A stretch of DNA of 64,000 nt from Magicicada septendecula (GCA_034769895.1 CM068373.1:432865080-432929079); one strand, 5' to 3'. Positions 1 through 12,800 are shown, counted from the stretch's first letter. Notes: generated by a model from the letters alone, not told the origin. A program made the numbers and translations.

Positions 1-704
1 CCTACGATTCCGTGTTGAACGCTATTCACTACTGAAGAAGGCCTTCGGTCGGTAGCCGAAACGTTTAAAAATTATGACAGAATCTTTAATCAATCGATTA
101 CGGTCTAATAGTCCGGTAGTCTTTAATTTTCTAATTTTGTTCTAAAATATTTGAATAATTACTGAGTTTGATGTTCTGATGTTGTTCATCATTCATAAGG
201 AGACAGGACATGGGGTCATGTGTAAGTTTTTATTATACATTGATTCCTGTAATACAGTTCCTCTATGTACTTAACTCGGTGATAACACAGAACCTATTAA
301 ACTTCTGCTTCGTGATGGCTGCAGTCAAATACAAAATTACTGTTCCCTTGGGAGACATGTTTCTGCACTGATGCCCGATAGCAACCTTTACAGTCTAACT
401 ACTGCAGTAACCTATTTATTTTAAAGTAAAATAAACGTCATTATTCTTCAATTTAAGTTAAGTAACATGGCAGAAACTACTAAACAAATTATAAACTTTA
501 TCTGTTCTCATGTTTATTGCTACAATAATTTCATCATCCTTAAGAAAACTGTTTTGATTGATATTTATTAGTATGCGTGGTGCAATTGTTTTTTTTTATC
601 ACACTGGTAATGACTAACATTGTTCTTTTTTTAATTTTGAATGTTTTGAAATTATATGTTACCATACGACACTATTTCCTCAAAGCAGACAAGCGTAACA
701 ATAT
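1..704. other. AT-rich flank, no gene; Penelope-type end signature near 32-62
   Basis: No credible coding stretch is seen. At 32-62 a CTGAAGAAG motif is followed 16 bases later by CGAAACG, the spacing and wording found at the ends (pLTRs) of many Penelope-like retroelements. The rest is low-complexity AT-rich sequence with a poly-T run near 589-597. The signature is a short remnant and could be coincidental. Confidence 0.35.
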
Positions 705-1230
705 TGTTACGACCGTCTTGTTGTAAAACTTCATACAAAATATAGACACCAATGAAGTCATTAATAACCAGCTTTAATTAGTCACAGACAACAACTTGAA
801 ATGTACAAGGCACTCTCATACACTAATTCTATTATGATACACTAATACACTACTCTAATAATTTAATTTGACCACACGCAATAATAGGCCTAATGTCAAC
901 TGTCAGGAGTTCCGCACTATTCTAACACAATAATTACAGTTCACTAATCAGCAACAGCCTTTTGATCAGCACTCTACTTACAAAAGGTGTAAGTAGCTTT
1001 TAAGCCGGCCGCTTTTGTTTATATAGGTCCCACAGGTGTTTCTGAATACGTTTCCATTCTTTTGGCTGCGTGCAACCATAATTTACATAGTTACAAGTGT
1101 TCTCGAATAGTCCAGAAGTGCTAAGATAGTGGACAGCCTTGACATAGACGCCACATGCTTAGCTAATCAAGAAGCGTGTAGAACGACACTCTCATCTTTT
1201 TGAGAAGGCTTCGTAGTTGTCGTGGCAACA
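705..1230 (+). repeat. L1-family LTR-like repeat, copy a (likely solo LTR)
   Basis: About 526 bp beginning TGTTACGACCGTC and ending GGCAACA, related along its length to copies at 22424, 49706 (reverse), 50356, 52198, 53822 and 58855. Shared landmarks are the GACACCAAT and CCAGCTTTAATTA blocks near the start, CACACGCAATAAT in the middle, a TTTATATA-like box, and a GCCTTGACA-type block near the end. It starts TG and ends CA as LTRs do. The 5-prime flank is ATAT (701-704), the 3-prime flank is not. No internal coding domain is adjacent, so a solo LTR is the simplest reading. Confidence 0.7.
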
Positions 1231-1654
1231 TTTAGAAAGGTCCGTCATTTCAGAAAGGTACGGAGGCATACACACTCCACTAGATCGTACTGATAGGCTA
1301 ACTACGCAAGAGAGACTATGCATGAAGAAGATATAGGTCAAGTTTCAGACCGCCTTCTTATGAGATAGCTTAAGTGTTCCAAGCGTAAAGACATCTAAGA
1401 TGTGTATTTGTAGTGAAACAGTATAGATTCCTTACCAGGATCGCAAGTCGCAACACCAAAAATAGGTCAAAGTCATTTGGAACTGTCAATCATTTACACT
1501 TGTAAAACCTCCAAAAACGCTACTTTTTGACATTCAAAATTGACGTGTAATAGTATGTATTTTGTGTATTGCCTACTCAGATGTCATGTGTTATTAGATT
1601 TTTCATTTACTGTAGTTTTAATCATTCTACCTATTTACCAAACAATTAGTGTAT
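1231..1654. other. AT-rich spacer, nothing recognised
   Basis: No reading frame, tandem repeat or terminal repeat is visible between the L1 repeat and the TRIM-like element. Its last four bases (1651-1654, GTAT) are one half of the TRIM target-site duplication. Confidence 0.6.
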
Positions 1655-2154
1655 TGTCACCGGACAAAAGGCTTGCCGCATGACAACTGGCGCCAATCGT
1701 ACACACTATCGTTTTTTGGTGGCCCTAAAAAGGACCGAGTGGCGAGAACGGTGATGTTGGTCGTGCCGCGCTGAGATGTTCGGCGGCTGCGCCCGCTGAT
1801 CGTGGCGTACTGCAGTCCTCCTCTTCTTTCGGCACCGGTTGTAGAGTCGGCTGCCGGCCCAGCGAAATCCATCGCTGGCGCGGAACGGGAGTGCGAAGAC
1901 GCAAGAACGGCGGCGGTTCTATTCTTCGGCTGTTCCTTCCGGCTGACTCCGCCCCGATGTCGTCCGAGAGAGGAGAGGAGATGAAGTGCGTTCGATGGCG
2001 TGGCGATGAAGAGTGCGCAAAATTTTCTGCCGGCCCGGGTTTTATTGACTAACCGGGATCGCTGATTGGCTCGCTCCGAGCACGTTGTTTGATTGGCTCG
2101 CTGTGTCCACCGCTGGTACTGGAGAGCAGATGTTCGCATACCGCTGCCGTCACA
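1655..2154 (-). repeat. 3-prime LTR of the TRIM-like element
   Basis: 500 bp, TG...CA, with no difference seen from 2323-2822. On the minus strand an AATAAA polyadenylation signal lies at 2046-2041, about 110 nt into the LTR, consistent with an R-region signal. Confidence 0.85.
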
Positions 2155-2302
2155 ACTCCACCGGGTCTTGAATGCTCTCCGGTAGCCAGCCTACTGCTCT
2201 TCTCCAGATGTTGTGGAGGTGTCTGTTGGGCGCCATGTTGATTGGTGTGCCGGCTGGTAGCTCGCTGGCGTGGCTGGATCTTGCATCCGCAAGATGATCG
2301 TC

Positions 2303-2320
2303 GCCCCACGTTGGGCGCCA
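2303..2320 (-). promoter_or_regulatory. Primer binding site, tRNA-Lys type
   Basis: Minus-strand reading is TGGCGCCCAACGTGGGGC, the same 18-nt site used by several retroviruses and some insect Gypsy elements that prime from tRNA-Lys(1,2). It sits two bases inside the 5-prime LTR, the normal place for minus-strand DNA priming. Confidence 0.9.
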
Positions 2321-2322
2321 CT

Positions 2323-2822
2323 TGTCACCGGACAAAAGGCTTGCCGCATGACAACTGGCGCCAATCGTACACACTATCGTTTTTTGGTGGCCCTAAAAAG
2401 GACCGAGTGGCGAGAACGGTGATGTTGGTCGTGCCGCGCTGAGATGTTCGGCGGCTGCGCCCGCTGATCGTGGCGTACTGCAGTCCTCCTCTTCTTTCGG
2501 CACCGGTTGTAGAGTCGGCTGCCGGCCCAGCGAAATCCATCGCTGGCGCGGAACGGGAGTGCGAAGACGCAAGAACGGCGGCGGTTCTATTCTTCGGCTG
2601 TTCCTTCCGGCTGACTCCGCCCCGATGTCGTCCGAGAGAGGAGAGGAGATGAAGTGCGTTCGATGGCGTGGCGATGAAGAGTGCGCAAAATTTTCTGCCG
2701 GCCCGGGTTTTATTGACTAACCGGGATCGCTGATTGGCTCGCTCCGAGCACGTTGTTTGATTGGCTCGCTGTGTCCACCGCTGGTACTGGAGAGCAGATG
2801 TTCGCATACCGCTGCCGTCACA
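2323..2822 (-). repeat. 5-prime LTR of the TRIM-like element
   Basis: 500 bp, displaced exactly 668 bp from the other LTR. The minus-strand AATAAA recurs at 2714-2709. It would contain the promoter, but no clear TATA box is seen. Confidence 0.85.
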
Positions 2823-5540
2823 GTATATACATTAGATAGATATTATGACAACAAGCTTCCTTCGTGTGTGTGTTTTAATCTAGTCACACGTTGGTTGCGT
2901 CAATTTATAACAATTATAAATTTGTGTTTTACGATGTCTGAAACCTCGTAGCTTTCCCGATACTCGTCGTTCTAGTGACCTCACCAATACCTGTTTACCT
3001 GATTCCACGTAGTTGTTATTTTCCCGATTATAGACGCCAAATTGTTTAATTCAAAACAATAAAATAAATTGTATTTCTTTCTCTTGATGCAACCGTGTCT
3101 CTCGTCGCTTGGTGTCGGCTAAATTTGAAATCCGCTCTCTCGCGACAATCGTACCGACCTGTAATTCTGGTAGAAAATTTTCACGGTGCTATATTAATGA
3201 AATAAATACATAAATATTATTAATCGAAATAATTAATAGGTATTACTTTTTGAGTATTAGTTTATTAATTATCGGTTCTGCTTTTGATAGTTACTATGAC
3301 ATGAGATTATAAAAATATATAACTTTTTCTGCTCCGGCTATAAAGAAATTACAACTCAGCGGTTGCTATGTTGATTGGGTCGTTGACTGAACACTAGCGT
3401 CTATGTCGAAGTTAATTTTTTCAATGCTTATTCAGTCAAAGAGTTCTTTTGATTACGGCAAAAAGATAACAAAATTATTTTCGAAAGTACAATCCTTCAC
3501 ATAAAGTTAATTAAATATTAAGATTCTTCTTTACAACAGTTTTCTTAGTATTTAAAACAATAGTGAGTTTAATTTACAAATATAGGTTAAGTTAGATATC
3601 GTATACAAATGTTTTCTTATTTCCCAAAGTGTTAATAATTAATTTGAACAATCTTTTAATAATGATTATTGCATATTTTAATAGTCATTCAGTGTTTTTA
3701 GTGTTTGAACCAAGCTTTGGATATTGTGCATTAATTTTGAAGTGTTGTGATCATTCTCGTCGGTGTAGTAAATTAATTAAATATTATACATTACAACTTC
3801 ATCGATGTTTGGTAGATTATTTTCATACATTCTTGTATTCAGGTCTTCCTTCTCTTATTTCATTAGTTTATATTGGTTATATTTTCTGTAATTATTAATT
3901 AAATTGGATGGATCTTGCTAATATCTTCTGTTAATTTTGTTTTTTAAATTCCCAAAATATTATTTGTTTTAATTCATCTGGTTGGTTTATTTTATAATTT
4001 TTTATGGAGCGACTATTTTGTCATCCGCTCTCTTCTGATGCTAAAAATGGACTCTCTATACGTTTATAACGGTTTTTTCTATTAATGTTTTGTTTCATGG
4101 TAGCCAGTCTCCTACTTCTTTTTGGCTGAAAGAATTTTGTACTCATTGTTATATATGGTTTGGGTTTTTCCCCAAAATGAATAAATATTTTCTAATTAGC
4201 ATAATTTCCTTGTATTATTATCGAAAGGATTTTTATTATTATCATTGAATAGCTTTCTGATGTAGATTAATTAGGCATCAAACGTGACTAGATTCTATTA
4301 TTTCTGGTCTGTTCTAACATTTGGCTATTTTTGTTCTTTTTACTTATTTTGTTTGTTATGTTGTTTTTTGTAATTATTTTGGGTTTGTATTGTTCCTTGG
4401 TTTGGTATTTTATGTTTGCTTATCTTTATCCTTCACCGAGTACTGTTATTTGTTTATATTTTACAATTTTTGCTCACGTTGTTTTAGGGCTAACTTTGCC
4501 TATCCTTTTGACATTGTTTAAACTTTAAGTTTACTCTTATTACTAGTTTCTTATTGTTTTGTTTTAGCTAGTTTACACTGATTACGGATTTACATTCCTC
4601 AATATATGAATATTACAGCTTCTCCGACATATTATTGCCTTTTATATCTAAATTTATAACTTTAACATGAACTGTTTCTTAGGCTTTCATCACCATTCAA
4701 CAGAATACAACTTACTCTTAAGACTGTTTCAACAATTATAACATTTGCACATTTCTATAATATTATTATTATCTTCTCTGCGTTTCTTTATGACATCATA
4801 ACAATACCTTCAATCCTTTAATATATATATAATTTTAGTATTTAAACATTCATTTCTTTTTTAGGCCTACTTTTCTTTTATACCATATTATTGTTTTAAA
4901 GTTTAGTCTAGCCCTTTAACTATTAATTCTAACTGCTAATAAGAATATCTTTGATAATATTAACGGATTCTTATCCTGAATAATAATATAATGTAATGCT
5001 ACTACTAATTCTTATAATGTAATATAATTAGGCCTATAATATCTTATCTACTACTGTTTTTGGTCCTTTTTCACAGCTAAACTCTAGTATTGTTCACTTA
5101 TTTTGGTGTCTTTATATAGATTTTGGTGTTTTATTTTTAATTTATCACTTTTCTCCCGCACTCTCAATTTTATATGAGTTCTTGCTTATATTTGATGTTT
5201 TTTATTTATATTGTGTGTTACACCTGCACTTGTACTGCTTTACTGTACATAGTGTCAATAGTGTTATACACTTTTATTTTGTTTCTTTATATTGTAACAT
5301 GACATATGAGCCCAAAGATTTCAGTAACCTAAAATACTTACACATGTCAATAATTGAGTCAAAGAAACAAACCAAGTAATTTATCTAACATGCCAAGCAT
5401 CAAAACTACATGAGCTACCTATCACCAAAAATAAACTCACAACAATAAGAGTTCATAAACTGATGGTAACCAGCAAGTGAAATGACATTATAATGAAAAG
5501 AAGATGCACCAAACAATGATTGTACCACAGGAACCAACAA
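2823..5540. other. AT-rich region, T-rich on the plus strand, no gene
   Basis: From about 3600 to 5300 the plus strand is strongly T-rich, which creates short hydrophobic open frames (for example 3629-3898 and 4321-4521). They lack domains and look like composition artefacts. From about 5300 the bias flips to A-rich. No terminal repeats or recognisable coding fragments. Confidence 0.55.
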
Positions 5541-5555
5541 CCCAACAGTTTTCGG

Positions 5556-5702
5556 TCAATGAAGAGTCAGAGAAGGATCAATTGAAATAATCAGTGAAGA
5601 ATCAATGAAGAATCAATTGAAATAATCAGTGAAGAATCAGTGATAAGAATCAAGGAAGAATCAATGAAGAATCAATGAAGAACCAGTGAAGACAAGGAAG
5701 AA
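5556..5702 (+). repeat. Degenerate short tandem repeat (GAAGAATCAAT-type)
   Basis: About a dozen imperfect 10-12-bp units of the form AATCAATGAAG / AATCAGTGAAG follow one another directly upstream of the LTR element that starts at 5709. Confidence 0.75.
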
Positions 5703-5708
5703 ACATAA

Positions 5709-7039
5709 TGTGACGATTTTAAATGTATTAAAAAAATCGCACAGATTAAAATTTTTAATTTTAATAAGTAAGAGTATCATACACCCTTACCTATACACAG
5801 ATTCCTGAATCAACTTGAAACCTTCCAGTACCAACACGCCAAGAAAAGTATTAAGTAGTGAATAATAATAATAATTACTTAAATAATTAAAAAATGCGAC
5901 TAGAGAAATAAAGAAATCCCTAAGTCATAATAAAATAAACATAAAGTATTTATCTTCTAATTAATGAATAAATAATAATAGGAAAAGTACGAACTATTTT
6001 CTTAGTGCGTAAATACGCACTAGCTTACTGAGCCTTCTCCCCTAAACCGTACGCGCATTCGGCCGTAGAACGTCGCAATGAATAGACGTGAGTTTTGGTG
6101 TTGTACACATATACGTATGTGTAAGTTCTCTAGAAGTATATCCAGCGTGAAATCTTGTTATTGTGAATAATGTAGTGTCTAGAGTTTGTGAGAAAATATA
6201 TAAATAAAATAGGAAAAGGTAGCCAACACATCTCTTAAAAACAAAATCAAATGTAAGTGTAACATATTTAACTACTAGACTGTAGTACTGCAAAGTGAGA
6301 ACTATAACTGTAATTAAAATAAAGAAAATGTGAACTACAAGAATCTGCACTGTGGAAAAGTGAAATTACAACATGTGGAACTTCAAGTAAACAACCTATC
6401 TTCGAGAGCTTCAAGTAAACTAAAAATCAACCCGATGTAGATACACCAAGAACAACGTACTCAACCCGTAGAAGACAACTGGAGATGTCCCAAGAATACA
6501 ACAACAACCTCAGGTGATATCAAACCACAACTTTTGTAAATTTCCCCTTAATAAGAAGTAACAAAGAACTTTAAAGAACTTTCGCAATGTAATGAACAAA
6601 TTATCAGATTTGTATATTTTGTAATTTTGTAAGAAGTAATAGTAACCGTAATGTATATATTGATAAATTAATAATTTTGAGAAAATTGAGACCCGGATCC
6701 GTGGTATTAAAACTAACAGTTATATGAATAAATTTTTGATATAACAAGAATAATATAATTAAGAGCTTTGAAGCAGTAAAAGCACTATTTACAAAAAATA
6801 ACTTTCTTTAAAATCAGGAATAATATTTCATTAATATTTCAATAGCAATAAAGAGATGTTTTAGCTAATACCTAGTGAGTGAATAAGTTTATGCATACCT
6901 TGTCAGTTTCCTATATCATACTTGTTTTGTAATTTGTTAGTAAGCGTTTTACTAACAACGGCAGCTGGTTTAGTTTACTGGTAAAGAATTAAACTAGTTC
7001 CCGAGTAATGTGTTGTCGTACCAAGCTTTTACAGTCACA
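5709..7039 (+). repeat. 5-prime LTR of the non-coding LTR element
   Basis: AT-rich. It contains a perfect 20-bp palindrome at 6003-6022 (also in the other LTR) and a GC-richer patch around 6045-6080. The terminal CACA is inferred by comparison with the right LTR. Confidence 0.75.
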
Positions 7040-8508
7040 AAATTGCGCCACTCTGCTGAATTTAAAATTGTGTAATTTACTGGAAAAAAAAAATATATTG
7101 TTTACAGAGTGTCACGTACAGAAAATTGCAACATAATTATGTAATTGTTGTTGTGTAAGTTTATAAGTCGTTAATGATAAAAAAAGGACAAACATAAATT
7201 TATTCACTCAGAAATAAACAAAAAAGATAAATGAGTAAAATTTTAATTATGTTATAATAATATTGGTATCGCGAGTTTGCCGTGTTAAGCAAGTCATAGC
7301 TGGTAAGTATTCGATAGAAACCAGTTGGTTCATGTTAAATATGTGTTGTGGAATGTAAACTCTCCCCTTTGTAAACACCCTTCTCATTCATAACCCCTCC
7401 TCCCCATAAGAAAACAAAGCCACGTTAGACAAGCTCTTTCCTGTTTTGCATTGTCCTGAATTACCCTATGCAACTCGACGACACCCCAAAACAGCTGACT
7501 CTTTGTGCTGTTTGTTAAATCAATGAACTTTCCGTATATGAAATTTCTCTCTACTAAAATAGTATTATCGTTTTGTTTTGATTAATTATATATGTCAATA
7601 CTGAGAATTTAATTGTTGTGAGATAAGTTATGTTGATTAATTAAGATAAGATTGCATATGGAAGCTTAATATGAAATAAGATATATGTGTATGTGTTTAA
7701 ATAAATTCAAGTTTATAAGTGTTTGAAATAAAATAAATAATAAGTACTTTAAATAAAAAGGTTTAATAATAGCTTGAATAAAAATAACGTGTAATAAAAG
7801 TGTAAAGTGTAGGAGTAAAATGAGTAAAGAGAAAATAATAATAAAAGTATATTTGAGTCGTGTAAACGCCCGGTCGTGTCCTGCTTCAAAATAATTCCCC
7901 CAGCTTGACAGTAATAGAGACAAACCCGTTCGTACAGGAAATATTGTAGTAAGCCTTCCCCTATTGTTATAAATGGTAGCATCGCTAAACAATGAAAACC
8001 TCCCTAGTGAATAATACAATGCGTCTAGTGTAAAGTGTTTGACCCCTCTTAGATTGTAACTGCTCATTGTTTAAATGTAAATAAAGATGCCCGCTTTGTG
8101 AAATTCCGCGTATCTCAGTAGAATAAGAAATTAGTGTTAAGATAGGATCTAAGGTTGAGTATGGGATCAACTTTAGATTACTGTAGTAGAATTAAGAGAT
8201 ATAGGGATCAAGACGTAACATAGTCACAATGGCGCCGCACTGAATAATTCTTTACAAGGGATAAAGAAAGCTAACCGATATAGTTAGAGTATGCAAGGAA
8301 ATCAGTCGGGCCACTATATTGTGAAGTTACGGGAAACAAGAGTAACAAATAGATTAATAAATAAGTAATGTCTATTTATATGTAAATAATATTAAGGTAG
8401 ATGTTAAGAAACGAGAGAAAGGGAATTTCACGAAAGATAAAAATATAATTGTGTTTATTAGAATTATATTATTACACCCCCCGTTTTTCATAGTTAAGTG
8501 CAGGAGGA
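7040..8508 (+). other. Interior of the non-coding LTR element
   Basis: No retroviral-type protein can be read in any frame; the longest open frame (133 codons, minus strand 8067-7666) is hydrophobic and AT-driven. A possible degenerate primer site follows the left LTR at about 7043-7060. A better TGGCGCCGC match lies deep inside at 8230-8238, after a GTCACA like the LTR end. Confidence 0.5.
8502..8508 (+). promoter_or_regulatory. Candidate polypurine tract
   Basis: AGGAGGA directly abuts the right LTR, the position where plus-strand DNA synthesis is primed in LTR retroelements. Short, but perfectly placed. Confidence 0.55.
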
Positions 8509-9835
8509 TGTGACGATTTTAAATGTATTAAAAAAATCGCACAGATTAAAATTTTTAATTTTAATAAGTAAGAGTATCATACACCCTTACCTATACACAG
8601 ATTCCTGAATCAACTTGAAACCTTCCAGTACCAACACGCCAAGAAAAGTATTAAGTAGTGAATAATAATAATAATTACTTAAATAATTAAAAAATGCGAC
8701 TAGAGAAATAAAGAAATCCCTAAGTCATAATAAAATAAACATAAAGTATTTATCTTCTAATTAATGAATAAATAATAATAGGAAAAGTACGAACTATTTT
8801 CTTAGTGCGTAAATACGCACTAGCTTACTGAGCCTTCTCCCCTAAACCGTACGCGCATTCGGCCGTAGAACGTCGCAATGAATAGACGTGAGTTTTGGTG
8901 TTGTACACATATACGTATGTGTAAGTTCTCTAGAAGTATATCCAGCGTGAAATCTTGTTATTGTGAATAATGTAGTGTCTAGAGTTTGTGAGAAAATATA
9001 TAAATAAAATAGGAAAAGGTAGCCAACACATCTCTTAAAAACAAAATCAAATGTAAGTGTAACATAGTTAACTACTAGACTGTAGTACTGCAAAGTGAGA
9101 ACTATAACTGTAATTAAAATAAAGAAAATGTGAACTACAAGAATCTGCACTGTGGAAAAGTGAAATTACAACATGTGGAACTTCAAGTAAACAACCTATC
9201 TTCGAGAGCTTCAAGTAAACTAAAAATCAACCCGATGTAGATACACCAAGAACAACGTACTCAACCCGTAGAAGACAACTGGAGATGTCCCAAGAATACA
9301 ACAACAACCTCAGGTGATATCAAACCACAACTTTTGTAAATTTCCCCTTAATAAGAAGTAACAAAGAACTTTAAAGAACTTTCGCAATGTAATGAACAAA
9401 TTATCAGATTTGTATATTTTATAATTTTGTAAGAAGTAATAGTAACCGTATAGTATATATTGATAAATTAATAATTTTGAGAAAATTGAGACCCGGATCC
9501 GTGGTATTAAAACTAACAGTTATATGAATAAATTTTTGATATAACAAGAATAATATAATTAAGAGCTTTGAAGCAGTAAAAGCACTATTTACAAAAAATA
9601 ACTTTCTTTAAAATCAGGAATAATATTTCATTAATATTTCAATAGCAATAAAGAGATGTTTTAGCTAATACCTAGTGAGTGAATAAGTTTATGCATACCT
9701 TGTCAGTTTCCTATATCATACTTGTTTTGTAATTTGTTAGTAAGCGTTTTACTAACAACGGCAGCTGGTTTAGTTTACTGGTAAAGAATTAAACTAGTTC
9801 CCGATTTTTGTGTTGTCTTGCCAAGGGGCGGCACA
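8509..9835 (+). repeat. 3-prime LTR of the non-coding LTR element
   Basis: Matches 5709-7039 with a few substitutions (for example near 9066, 9421 and 9451). The final ~30 bp diverge more than the rest. Confidence 0.75.
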
Positions 9836-12800
9836 ATACTACGAGAAGGACACCTAACAACCATGGCATAAAGTATAGATTCCAAGAGCCAGTCAACTAT
9901 CAATCAACATCTTACCCGTATATGCAATAACTAAACAACCTACAGATTGAAGAGATGGACAAGAAATGACTAAATGAGATGACCAATATACAACAAATAA
10001 TGTTATAAATGAATAGGACAAGATATGTTATAAAAAGAATGGAAATAACCATACTGTCTATTGAATAGAAGCTGTAAGTAAAAGCATAGTAACATGTTAT
10101 GCACAGCACCAATGTAACATAAAGAAGTATCAAATTTGTCTCAGAATAATAGCAAATTATAGTCAAATAGTCTAACAATCATGTAAAACAAGAAAAGGGC
10201 ATAACTGAAGGTTATTAGTTATCATTAATAAAACCAAACTTAAGAAAATAAGGTTAAAAGAATACAAATGTGTATCAGCCTAACATACACATTGTTGGCA
10301 CAAATGACAAAATCACATAACCTAAGATGTAGGTACTATTCACCTAAATTCACAACTAGCAGTAGGAAAAACCTACCCAAACCAAAATGTTTTATGTGTT
10401 AAACCAAGTAGAAATAATAATCTTTCTACAGGTGCCAATAAAAGATACCCAAGATAAGTCTTAAATAACAATATAAGCAAATAAAGTGAACCAAAACCCA
10501 CCAAAATGGAATTCACTATATAAAACCTGAATAAAACCATACTATAAAACCAAATAGAAACAAAAGGTTAATGACTAGACCACAAGTAGCGTGTAATACC
10601 AGTACTGTAATAGCATAAGAAGACTATAAGAAAGAATATAATGTATTATAATAGTAATTAAGAACACCTTTCATGTGACACCAGGTGTAAGTAATGTAAT
10701 TTAATCATATACAATATGGAACAGACTAGTGTATTAAAAACACCAAGCCCATTACAGAGATACTATTATTGTTCAACTATTGCAACTAAATAATAATGAC
10801 AAAAGATCTAAAAAAAATACCAAATAAGAGTGACATTAAGTATGCATCTCATAATGCAAAATAGAGACCACTTTATTAACAAGAAATGACAAGGAATACA
10901 TAATATTCCAATTAGCAAGGGTTATCAGTAGTTAAAACCATTTGTTATTATCAACTGGAGCCGTACAGAAAGTATATAAGTACTTTCTGCTATGTAAAAT
11001 ATGTAAATACAAATATAGGAACATAGGCTAACACAATGGTAGTTTAAGAAATGTATTTTGTCAGTAGTTTTAAGTAACTAGCAACTAAGAAGTGTAAAGG
11101 AACTTGGAAGGCATGCCCTCAAGTGGGTATGAGTGCCATTAAATAGTGTTAATAAAAAATTAAATACAAATAATAGTGTATAGTGAATGGTGATAATCAC
11201 AAACATTAACTTCCTTGATAATGGACCAAAGCACACCATGAGTAGACTCAAAATAAAGAGCCGAGTATTACCAATCCAGTGATATGCTCAGATTTAAAAT
11301 CTAAGCAATATTAACAAAGTTATTACAATTATAAGGAATTCATATCAAATTGAGCAAACATTTATACTCTTGACACCAAATACCCCACGCCAACTTCAAC
11401 AATTGAAATAATTCGCCGGAGGAGTATGTGCATCAAATTAAAGATCGTCAACCAATCAAATCCAAGAGTTAACAAAATTTTGGACGATCGCAAAACGGAA
11501 CGGCAGAACGAGGCTTGCGTTCTCGTCACTTTTTAATCAAATCAGAAGGGAATAGACGGCTACAACTCAGAGCAAAAAGTCAGCTGATCATATGATTTGT
11601 ACGCGTCACCGATGTAAACAGTGTAACCTAACCTCAAATTGTGATAGCGTAAATGCTTTAGTATCATAGGTGTGAAGTGTAACAGTGCGTAACAAGGATT
11701 GCTCAGTGTATAATCCAAAGCAATTCCGGGATTCAAATTATAAATAAAAGGGAGTACAAGTGATTATTACATTCTTAGTTAAGAAATGAAAAACGATATA
11801 GTCGAAACATTTTCAAACAATGATCCTAGTTTAAGATGTATTCATGATATTATCTAATCAACAGTATTGACAATCCTCAGATATTTGAATATGCTAATTT
11901 TACGAATTTATTAAACTTTCAATTAATTTTTATGTACGAATACTCCGTGTGACTTAACAACACAATGACAGTTGTCAATTATTACTTATAAATCGAATTA
12001 ACCAGCATTCACCAATGACCGAGACTTGTCAACTGGTAGATTAATTAACGAAAGTTAATAAAATATTTCAATGCTATGTATGTTTTATGGTTTAGGAAAA
12101 GAATTTACTATTATAACTATTTCAATGTTTTTACTTGCTATGAATAATAACCATGGTTGTTAAGATACATGATTACTTACAGCCATGCAACCATCTTTAT
12201 GTAGAACCAAGCGATAAATCAGATGTTTTACTAAATAACACTGCTTCAATGTATAATATTATTGTTCATTTTGAATTATCTTATCAAGAATTATTTTAAC
12301 ATTAACTAACTTTCTTTCAACCTTTTATTATCAATTGAATTTAATAATTCTGCTAACCTGAAATGTTCAGAGCAGACACATGTTTATTATTTTGTATGTT
12401 AATTATAAGTGATGACTGAATTGTAGTCAATATCAAACTGTTTGATAACGATTGAATGATAGTTCTATTCAATGATTTGGAATTCTGTCAGCTCAAAGAA
12501 TCCACGAAGGTATTAAATTAATTTTAACCAAAAAGAACATTTAGATAAATTAACTTTGTAAACAGTTCTGCCACCCTGAGGCAAATTTTATAAAACTCAA
12601 AGTGTCATGTTACTTATTCTGAATTTTATTATAAATGATAATTCAGATCATTCAAAGAGAGTACATTAACTGAATAAAATATTCTTTGACACAAGAAAAC
12701 GGAGTCAGTTCGTTTATTTCAATAGACTAAGTTGAAAACAGGTGAACGAATTTCATTGGTCAGCTCGACAAGCAGCGGCGAATACAAACACGGTAAGTCC

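Larger units (their letters stand above)
1655..2822 (-). mobile_element. TRIM-like miniature LTR retrotransposon
   Basis: Two direct 500-bp repeats (1655-2154 and 2323-2822) that appear identical, each beginning TG and ending CA, enclose only 168 bp. The element is flanked by a 4-bp duplication GTAT (1651-1654, 2823-2826). On the minus strand, two bases inside the 2323-2822 LTR, lies an 18-nt primer binding site matching the 3-prime end of tRNA-Lys. This fixes minus orientation, with 2323-2822 as the 5-prime LTR. The interior has no gag or pol and its polypurine tract is weak (GGTGGAG next to 2155). The element is GC-rich against AT-rich surroundings. Size and layout match terminal-repeat retrotransposons in miniature, which move using proteins from an autonomous relative. 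Identical LTRs imply recent insertion. The 160-codon open frames inside both LTRs are by-products of GC content; I see no known domain in them. Confidence 0.88.
5709..9835 (+). mobile_element. Non-coding LTR retrotransposon with ~1.33-kb LTRs
   Basis: A direct repeat with a constant 2800-bp displacement: LTRs 5709-7039 and 8509-9835, both starting TGTGACG and ending CACA. They differ at only a handful of positions until the last ~30 bp, so insertion was fairly recent. A purine run GGAGGA ends at 8508, immediately before the right LTR, as a polypurine tract should in plus orientation. The 1.47-kb interior has no gag, protease, RT or integrase, so the element is non-autonomous. The flanks ATAA (5705-5708) and ATAC (9836-9839) would be a 4-bp target duplication with one mismatch. 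The 102-codon minus-strand frames in each LTR have no recognisable domain. Confidence 0.8.

Noticed and set aside
1657..2807. Two identical 160-codon minus-strand open frames and 60-codon plus-strand frames
   Set aside because: They lie inside the identical LTRs of the TRIM-like element and exist because the LTR is GC-rich; no domain or start context supports coding.
6042..9150. Paired 102-codon minus-strand open frames
   Set aside because: They fall in the two LTRs of the non-coding element; hydrophobic, no domain, explained by LTR duplication.
11600..11640. CCTAACCT words suggesting an insect telomeric (TTAGG) repeat
   Set aside because: Only about two units; no array.
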